In this document: positions 1 to 9,400 of the stretch, in pieces | Numbering within the stretch: position 1 is the stretch's first letter | Layout: each line of letters opens with the position of its first letter | NCBI GenBank assembly: GCA_000719025.1 | Contig: JODP01000012.1 | Coordinates: forward strand, 62,001 to 126,000 | Reading direction: 5' to 3' | Length of the DNA: 64,000 bases | Source of the DNA: Kineosporia aurantiaca JCM 3230 | GTDB taxonomy: Bacteria > Actinomycetota > Actinomycetes > Actinomycetales > Kineosporiaceae | Program-made: the position numbers and the translations under genes | The notes under the pieces: model-generated | Told to the model about the DNA's origin: nothing | The model's database searches: none | Seen by the model: the letters and a program-made list of their open reading frames with translations, nothing else

Positions 1-400
1 CGCGTTGCGTTGCCCACGTATGCGTTTGCCCGTCAGGACCTTTGGGCCATGCCGGCCAGGTCGGCCTCGGCGGCCTCGACGGTGGTCCGCTCTCGCCCGG
101 CTGCTCCGGCGGAGCCGTTGATCGCGGTCGGCGCGGAGACCGATCTCGGGCGGCGCCTGGCCGGACTGCCCGAGCCGGAGCAGGACCGGGTGATCACCGA
201 CCTGGTCCGGGCCTGGATCGCCGGCATCCTGGGCTACCCGTCGCCGGACGACGTGGACCTGGACTGGCCGTTCGGCGAGCTGGGCTTCACCTCGCTGATG
301 GCCGTGGAGCTACGTGACCGGCTCAGCCAGGCGACCGGGTTGCGGCTCTCGGCCACACTGGCGTTCGACCATCCGACCCCGGCCGCGGTGGCGCGGTTCC
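1..400 (+). other. AT C-terminal tail and ACP of an upstream module (possible loading module)
   Basis: Codons 1-10 give the LPTYAF post-AT motif. A short linker of about 50 residues follows, then a carrier protein whose phosphopantetheine serine (codon 292-294) sits in LGFTSL instead of the usual GFDSL. No ketoreductase lies between AT and ACP, unlike every complete module in this window. That fits a loading module (AT-ACP or KSQ-AT-ACP) or an extension module without reduction. The missing upstream KS/AT would decide. Confidence 0.75.
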
Positions 401-3400
401 TGCGCACGCGGTTGATCAGCGGTGGCTTTGCCGACGGTCTCAGCGAGGACACGGTCGCGGCGGTGACCGGTGACCCGATCGCGATCGTCGGTATCGGCTG
501 CCGCTTTCCCGGCGGCTCGAACACCCCCGAGGCGTTCTGGGAGCTGCTGGCCGGTGGGCGGGACGTGGTGGACGCGTTCCCGGCCAACCGGGGCTGGAAC
601 ACCGACGAACTGTTCGACGACGACCCGGACCGGGCGGGCACGACGCACATCCAGGCCGGCGGGTTCCTGCACGAGGCCGACGCGTTCGACGCCGGCTTCT
701 TCGGGATCAGCCCGCGTGAGGCCCTGACCATGGACCCCCAGCAGCGCCTGCTGCTCGAGACCTCCTGGGAGGCGTTGGAGCGAGCCGGGATCGATCCGAC
801 CACGCTGCGCGGCTCGCGGACGGCGGTCTTCGCGGGCGGAACGGCTTCCCGGTACGGCGCGGACCAGCCCGAAGGCGCCCTCGACGGGGGCTTGGTGACG
901 GGTACCGCGACCAGCGTCCTCTCCGGGCGCATCTCGTACACGCTGGGCCTGGAGGGCCCGGCCATGACCGTCGACACCGCCTGTTCCTCCGGCCTGGTCG
1001 CGGTCCACCTCGCTTCGGCCGCCCTGCGCTCGGGTGAGGCCTCCTTGGCCCTGGCCGGCGCCGCGTTCGTCACCGCCAGCCCGGTGATGTTCACCGACTT
1101 CAGCCGCGCGCTGGGGCTGGCTCCGGACGGCCGTTGCAAAGCCTTCGGTGCTGGGGCGGACGGCATGGGGGTGGCTGAGGGTGCGGGAATGGTCGTCCTG
1201 GAACGACTTTCGGACGCTCGGCGCAACGGGCACCCGGTGCTGGCGTTGGTCGCCGGTAGTGCGGTGAACCAGGACGGCGCGTCGAACGGGCTGACCGCGC
1301 CGAACGGGCCTTCGCAGCAGCGGGTGATCCGCGCGGCGCTGGCTTCGGCCGGGCTGAGCGCCTCGGACGTCGATGCGGTGGAGGCACACGGCACCGGGAC
1401 GCCGCTGGGTGACCCGATCGAGGCCGGTGCACTGCTGGAGACCTACGGTCAGGGGCGGCCGGAGGATCGGCCGTTGTGGCTCGGGTCGGTCAAGTCGAAC
1501 GTCGGGCACGCGCAGCAGGCGGCGGGCGCGGTCGGGCTGATCAAGATGATCCTGGCGCTGCGCAACGGGCTGCTGCCGCAGACCCTGCACGCCGACGCGC
1601 CGTCACCGCACATCGACTGGGACTCGGGTGCCGTCTCGCTGCTCACCTCGGCGCGGGAATGGCCGGTTAATGAGGGACGCGTTCGGCGGGCCGGGGTGTC
1701 CGCGTTCGGGATCAGCGGGACGAATGCCCACGTCATTCTGGAAGAGGCACCGGTCTCGGCGGAGAAGCGGCCTCCGGCCCGGGCAGACGTGCTCTTCGCG
1801 GCCTCGGCGGAGGCCATTGCGCCGGTCGCCGACGAAGGATCGTCGGTGGCTTCGGAGAGTGGGCCTTCGGAAGCTGCCCGGACGCCCCTGGTCTGGCTGT
1901 TGTCGGCTCGCTCGGCGTCCGCCCTCACCGGGCAGGCGGAACGGCTGGCGGCCTTCGTCTCGGCGCACCCGGAAGTTCCGGCCACGGACATCGGTTGGTC
2001 GCTGGCCGAGACCCGGGCCACCCACGAGTACCGCGCGGCCGTGGTCGGGGCCGATGCCGAGGCACTCACCGCCGGGCTGACGGCCCTGATCGAGGGCGGA
2101 CAGGTCCCCGGGCTGGTGCCGTCGATCGGGTCCGCTGCCTCGACCGGGCGGGTCGTCTTCGTCTTCCCCGGCCAGGGCACCCAGTGGGCCGGCATGGGCC
2201 GGGAACTGGCCGCTTCCTCGCCGCTGTTCGCGCAGCGCCTGGCCGAGTGCGGGCGGGCGCTGGCGCCGCACATCACCTGGTCGTTTGAGGACGTGCTGAA
2301 CGGGGTCGAGGGCGCGCCGGGGATCGAGCGGGCCGACGTCGTCCAGCCGTTGCTCTGGGCCGTGATGGTCTCGCTGGCCGCGGTCTGGGAGGCCGCGGGG
2401 GTGCGCCCGGACGCGGTGATCGGGCACTCGCAGGGAGAGATCGCCGCCGCTTGCGTGGCAGGCATTCTTTCGCTGGAAGACGCGGCCCGGGTGGTCGCGG
2501 TCCGCAGCCGGGCTCTCTCGAGCCTGGCGGTCGAGGCCGGCATGCTCTCGGTGGTCATGCCGGTGGCCGCGGTCGAGGAACTGCTGACTGCTCATCCGGA
2601 GTTGTCGGTGGCCGCGGTGAACGGTCCGGCGACGACCGTCGTCTCGGGTGACCTGAGCGCGCTGGACACGTTCGAGCGGGTCTTGTCCAAGCGGCGGGTG
2701 CTGCGCTGGCGGATTCCGCAGACCGACTTCGTGGCGCACTCGGTTCGGGTGGAACCGCTTGCCGAGGTGATCGTTTCGGAACTTGAAGGGATCGAGGCCC
2801 GGCCGGGACGGATCCCGCTCTACTCCACCGTGACCGGCGAGCGCCTCGACGGCACGGAACTCGGTGCCGCTTACTGGTACGCAAACGTCCGTGAGCGGGT
2901 CCGGTTCCAGGAGGCGGTGACCTCGCTCGCGTCCACTGGTCATCGCACTTATCTCGAAATCTCTCCGCAGCCGGTGCTGACCGGTCCGATCGGCGAAACT
3001 CTGGAAGAGCTTTCGCTCTCGGGTGCGCCGGTGGTGCTGGGGACGCTGGAACGTGAGGACGCCGGTGGGCGGCGGTTGGTCACGGCGCTGGCCCAGGCGC
3101 ATGTCCACGGCCTGCGGATCGACTGGAGCCGGGTATTGCCGGCCGGGCGCCGGGTGGATCTGCCCACCTATGCCTTTAGCCAGCAGCGGTTCTGGCTGAA
3201 GTCTCAGACGCGGATGGTAGCCGGTTCCACGCGTGAGGTCGTGATCGACGACTGGCGTTACCGGGTCTCGTGGCCCACGGTCACCGCTCCTTCCGCGGTC
3301 AAGCTGTCCGGCTCCTGGCTCCTGGTCACCGGCGAGGCCGGGCGCGATCGGGTTGCCCAGGTCGCCGGTCTGCTGCGGGACTCGGGTGCGCAGGCGGTCG

Positions 3401-6400
3401 TCGTCGACATCGCGGGTGAATCGCTGGATCGGGCCACGCTGAAGGATCGGGTCCTTGAGGCCGGACCGGTCGCGGGCGTGGTCTCCTTCCTTTCGCTGGA
3501 CGAAAGAACCTATCAGGAAACGAACACCGGTCTGGTCGGCACCATGGCGCTGATCCAGGCGCTGGGCGATGCCGAACTGCTGGCTCCGCTCTGGGTGGTC
3601 ACCTCCGGCGCGGTCTCGACCGCTGCCGATGAGCTGCTGGCCCGGCCCGTGCAGGCCCAGATCTGGGGCTTCGCGCGGGTGGCGGCGATCGAGCATCCGG
3701 ACCGCTGGGGCGGCCTGATCGATCTTCCCTACGACGCGACGAATCTCGCCGATCCCGGCCATCTGGACGAGGTTGCGCTGGCGCGGGTCGGCTCGGTACT
3801 GGCCGGGCTGCCGGAGGATCAGGTCGCGATCCGTTCGGACGGTCTTCACGCTCGGCGGCTGGTGCGGGCCCGGCGTGAGGGTGGTGCGCTGCCGGCGGGT
3901 GGCTGGAAGCCGCGGGGCACGGTGCTGATCACCGGTGGTACGGGTGCCATTGGCCGGTTGGTGGCGGGCTGGGCCTCGGGCCGGGGTGCGTCCCGGGTGG
4001 TGCTGACCAGCCGTTCGGGTTCGTCGGCGGCGGGCATTGCTACGATTGCCGCCGGGCTCGCCGAGCGGGGTACCACGGTCGACGTCGTGGCGGCGGACAG
4101 TTCTCGCCGTTCGGACCTGGTGGAACTGCTGAGGTGGATCGGTCCTTCGCTGAGTTCGGTCATGCACACGGCCGGGGTGGTCGACAACGGCGTGGTCGAC
4201 TCGCTGACCCCGGACCGGCTCGGCCCGGTGCTGACGGCCAAGGCGACCAGCGCTCAACTGCTGGACGAGCTCACCGCCGGCTCGGACCTGGACGCGTTCG
4301 TCCTCTTCTCTTCTGCTTCGGCCACCTTCGGTGCGGGCGGTCAGGCCAACTACGCCGCGGCCAACCATTTCCTCGATGCCCTGGCCCAGAACCGGCACGG
4401 GCGCGGGCTTACCGCGCTTTCGGTGGCCTGGGGTCCGTGGGCTGGCGGGGGTGTGGCGGCCGCCAGCGAAGCCACGCGTAAGCGGTTGAGCCGGAACCGG
4501 TGGGAGGTCCTGATGGACCCGAAGCCGGCCCTGCGTGCGCTGGGCGAGGCCCTGGACGGGCCGGACAGTTCCCTGACGGTGATGGACATCGACTGGGATC
4601 TCCTGACCACCGCGGGTGGTGAGACCGGACTCCAGCACGCCCCGTTCGTCCGTGATCTGCCGGAAGTCCAGCGGATGAACGCGGCGACCGTGGGGGCCGG
4701 GGGCGCGTTGGCCGGGCAGATCGCCGGGCTTCCCCGGGACGAACAGCTGCAGACGCTGATCGGCGTGGTGCAGACCGAGGTCGGCGCGGTGCTGGACTAC
4801 GCGGCGGCCGAGGACGTAGACGCCGGCCGGGCCTTCAGCGAACTCGGGTTCGACTCGCTGACCTCGGTCGAGCTGCGCAACCGCCTCAGCGGCGTCACCG
4901 GACTGCGGCTATCGGCCGGTCTGCTCTTCGACCACCCCACGCCGACCGCCCTGGCCGGGTATCTGCGGGACGAGCTTCTGGGCGACGCCGGCGTGGAGGT
5001 GGTTGCCGCGGTCGGCCCGGTGGACGAACCGATCGCCATTGTGGGTATGGGATGCCGGTTCCCGGGTGGAGTTCGGACCCCGGACCAGCTCTGGCAGCTC
5101 CTGGCCTCGGGCACCGACGCGATCTCGGGCTTCCCGGCGGATCGCGGATGGGACCTGGAGGCCCTATACAACGCGGATCCGGCCTCGGCTGGAACGACTT
5201 ACGTTCGCTCGGGCGGATTCGTCCACGAGGCGGGCGAGTTCGATCCGGGGTTCTTCGGGATCAGCCCGCGCGAGGCTCTGGCGATGGACCCGCAGCAGCG
5301 CCTGCTGCTGGAGATCTCGTGGGAGGCGCTGGAGCGGGCCGGAGTCGATCCGGTTTCGCTGAAGGGATCGCGCACCGGGGTCTTCGCCGGTGGTTACAGC
5401 TCCAACTACGCCATGGTCGGCTCCCAGACCGGGCACGAGACGGCCGACGCCATCGAGGGCCACCTGATGGCCGGCAACGCCACCAGCGTCATCTCCGGGC
5501 GCGTCGCCTACGTGCTCGGGCTCGAGGGACCGGCCGTCACGATGGACACGGCCTGCTCGTCCTCACTGGTCGCCATGCACATGGCGGTGCGCGCGCTACG
5601 CAGCGGTGAGTGCGACCTGGCCCTGGCCGGTGGTGTGACGATCATGGCCACGCCCTGGGACCTGGTGGTCTTCTCTCGCCAGCGCGGCCTGGCTCCGGAC
5701 GGACGTTCCAAGGCGTTCGGCGCCTCGGCCGACGGCATGGGCATGGCTGAAGGTGCGGGAATGCTTGCGCTCGAGAGGCTTTCGGATGCCCGGCGCAACG
5801 GGCATCCGGTGCTGGCGGTGCTGCGCGGGACGGCGATCAACCAGGACGGCGCCTCGAACGGCCTGACCGCGCCCAACGGCCCTTCGCAGCAGCGGGTGAT
5901 CCGCGCGGCCCTGGCCGATGCCGGGCTGGGTACCGACGATGTGGACGTCGTCGAGGCGCACGGTACGGGGACGCCGCTGGGTGACCCGATCGAGGCCGAG
6001 GCGCTGCTGTCGACCTATGGACGCGGGCGGTCGGGCGAGCGGGCGTTGTGGCTCGGGTCGGTGAAGTCGAACATCGGGCACACCCAGGCGGCGGCCGGGG
6101 TCGCCGGGGTGATGAAGATGGTGCTGTCGCTGCAGCACGGCTCATTGCCGATGTCGCTGCACACGGACGAACCGACGCCACACGTGGACTGGTCGGCCGG
6201 CGGGGTGCGGTTGCTTCGGTCGTCGGTTCCGTGGGCGCCGGGGGATCGAGTGCGGCGGGCGGGGGTGTCGGCGTTCGGGATCAGTGGGACGAACGCGCAC
6301 GTGATCGTCGAGGAGGCGCCGGCGGTTGTGGCGGGGTGGGGCGATAACAGGCCGTCTGGCGAATTGGGTCAGGCGGACGTGGATGGCGAGGATCTGTCGA

Positions 6401-9400
6401 TTCTGGCTGCCGGGGTGCGGAGCGGATCGGCCATCCAGGACGCTGGTTCGGCTGGTTCGGCTGGTTCGGCTGGTTCGGCTGGTTCGGCTGGTTCGGCTGG
6501 CTCGGGTGTCGCGGGTGGTCAGCACGGCTTAAGTGGCCTGGGTGGCTCGGGTGGCTCGGGTGGCTTGGGTGTCGCCGGTGGTCAGCACGACTCAAGTGGC
6601 CTGGGTGGTTCGGGTGGCCCGAGTGGTGTGGACGGCTCGAGCGGCCGGGGCGGCTCGGGTGGCCCGAGTGGTGTGGACGGCTCGAGCGACCTGGGTGGCC
6701 GTGGCGACCGTGAGGGCCTTGGCGGGCACGAGGACCTCCAGGTTCACAAAATCCATGACGGTCAATGGGTTCGCGAGGGTCGTACTGGCCGCGAGGACCT
6801 CAAGGAACATGAGGGTCATGACGGTGACCAGGTTTACGAAGGTCATCGAAGCCACGTGGGCCACGACGGCTTGGGCGGCTTGGGCGGTCAGGACGGCTTG
6901 GGCGGCTCGGGCGGTCAGGGCGGCTCGGGCGGCTCGGGCGGTCAGGACGGCTTGGGCGGTCAGGAGGGCTTGGGCGGTTCGGGCGGCTTGGGCGGTCGCG
7001 ATGGCTTGGGCGGTTCGGGCGGTCACGGCGGTTCGGGCGGTCACGGCGGTTCGGGCGGCTCGGGTGGTCCGCTCCTGGCCTGGTTGATCTCGGCGCACTC
7101 CGCTCAAGGTCTTGCCGGGCAGGCTCGTGAGCTGGCCGCCTTCGTCGCGGCTCGGCCGGAGGTGGAGCCGGCGGATGTGGCTGCTTCTCTCCTGGGGCGC
7201 ACTCTGCTGGAGCACCGCGCGGTGGTGCGGGGTCGCACGGCGGATGAGTTGCTGGCTGGGTTGAGGGCGCTGGCTGAGGGACAGGACGGGGTTACCGGCA
7301 GAGCGTCGCGGCCGAAGGTGGGCTTCGTGTTCGCCGGTCAGGGGGCGCAGAAGGCTGGGATGGGGCGGGAGCTTTATGCCGCATCCCCGGTTTTCGCGGA
7401 GGCGTTCGATCGGGCCGCGGAACTGGTCGAGGCTGAGCTGGGGCACCCGATCCGCGACGTGGTGCTCGGTGACAGCGGTGACAGCGGTGACAGCGGTGAC
7501 AGCGGTGACGGCGGTGAGGGCGAGAGGGCCGACCGCACGCTGTATGCGCAGACCGGGTTGTTCGCGGTCGAGGTCGGGCTGTTGGCGGTGCTGGCCGCAG
7601 CGGGTGTGAAGCCGGATGTGGTGGCCGGGCACTCGGTGGGGGAGATTGCCGCGGCCTATGCCGCTGGAGTGCTGGAGTTGGGCGACGCGGCCAAGCTGGT
7701 CGCGGCGCGGGCCCGGCTGATGGAGGCGCTGCCGGACGGCGGGGCGATGGGGGCGATCGAGGCGACCGAGGCGGAGGTCCTGGAGTCGCTGGAGTGGTTG
7801 GACGGGGTCGGCGGGGTCGGGATTGCGGCGGTCAACGGGCCGAACGCGGTGGTGGTCTCCGGTGATGCCGAGGGCGTTGACCAGGTGGTCGAGGCGTGGC
7901 GGGAGCAGGGGCGGAGGGTGCGTCGGCTGCGCGTGTCGCATGCCTTCCACTCGGCCCGGATGGATCCGGTTCTGGATGAGCTGGCCCAGGTCGCGGCCGG
8001 TCTGCGGTACGCGGCTCCGTCGACCACCTGGGTCGGGGCGCTGGCCGGGGAGGTCGTGAGTGAGCCGACGGCGGAGTACTGGCCTGCGCAGGCCCGGCAG
8101 GCGGTGCGGTTCGGCGATGTGCTGACCACGATGGCCGACGCGGGTGTGTCGGTGGTGGTCGAGATCGGGCCGGACGGGACGTTGTCCGGGATGGGTAGCG
8201 GTGTGCTGGGGGAGCGGGCCGAGTTCGTTCCTCTGTTGCGAGCGCGGCTGGCTGCGGACGACTCGCTGGTCGGTGCGCTGTCGCGGTTGCACGTGACCGG
8301 CGTGGGGGTGGAGTGGGCCCGGTTGCTGCCGAAGGGCCGCCGGGTCGAGCTGCCGACCTATGCCTTCCAGAATCAGCGGTTCTGGGCGGTGGGGCCGCGG
8401 AAGCTGAGGCTGGACGGTGGTTCCGGTTCGGTCGTCGGCTCCGGCGCGGGCGGGGTGGCCGAGGCGGGCTTCTGGACTGCGGTCGAGACCGGCGATCTGG
8501 GTGGTCTGGCCAAGACGCTGGAGATGGACGGCGAGCGGCTGGGCGAACTGCTGCCGGCGCTGACCTCCTGGCGCAACCGGGAGCTGGGCCGGTCGGCGAC
8601 CGGGAACTGGCGCTACCGGGTCGTCTGGGAACCGGTCGTCGATCCGGAACCGGCCGAGCTGTCCGGCAATTGGCTGGTCGTGGCCCCGGAGACCGGGATC
8701 GAGGAGGCTGACGCGTGGACGAGCCGGCTGGTTGCCGCGGGAGCCGAGGTGAGCGTCGTCCACTGTTCGGCCGCGACCACCACCCCCACCGACCTGGCCG
8801 ACAAGATCGTCACCGCTGGCATCCACAATTTCGCCGGTGTGATCAGTCTGCTCGCGCTCGACGAATCGGTGCGCGTCGATCACCCGGCCGTGGTGGCCGG
8901 GCACGGGGCGAACCAGGATCTGGTCCAGGTGCTCGGAGAGCTCGAGATCGTCGCTCCTTTATGGATTCTCACCTCGGGCGCGGTCGAGGACGTGCGGAAT
9001 CCCGGTCAGGCCCAGAGCTGGGGTCTGGGGCGAGTGGTCGGGCTGGAGCACCCGGAGCGCTGGGGCGGCCTGATCGATCTTCCGGAGACGCCGGACGAGC
9101 GCTCGGTGGCCCGCCTGGTGAGCGTCCTGGCCGGTGGGCTGGGGGCCGAGGATCAGGTGGTGATCCGTGAGCGCGGCCTGTTGGCCCGTCGCCTGGAGCA
9201 CCTTGCCGAGGCCCGGCCGAAGCGGGAGTGGACGCCGCGGGGAACGGTTCTGATCACGGGCGGCACCGGGGCGATCGGTGGGCATGTGGCTCACTGGCTG
9301 GCTGATCGGGGCGCGGCCCGGATTGTGCTGACCAGTCGGTCGGGGGTGCGGGCCGAGGGAACCGTCGAGCGGGTGGCGCAGCTGGCCGAGTTGGGCACAA

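Noticed and set aside
1603..4638. Long open frames on the minus strand (for example about 1000 codons here, and others across the window)
   Set aside because: They lie opposite well-conserved PKS domains, are Arg/Pro/Gly-rich and match no family. They are expected from high-GC codon bias.
6442..6504. CRISPR-like or regulatory array at the 9-bp repeats
   Set aside because: The repeats are contiguous without spacers, in frame, and continue the gene A coding sequence.
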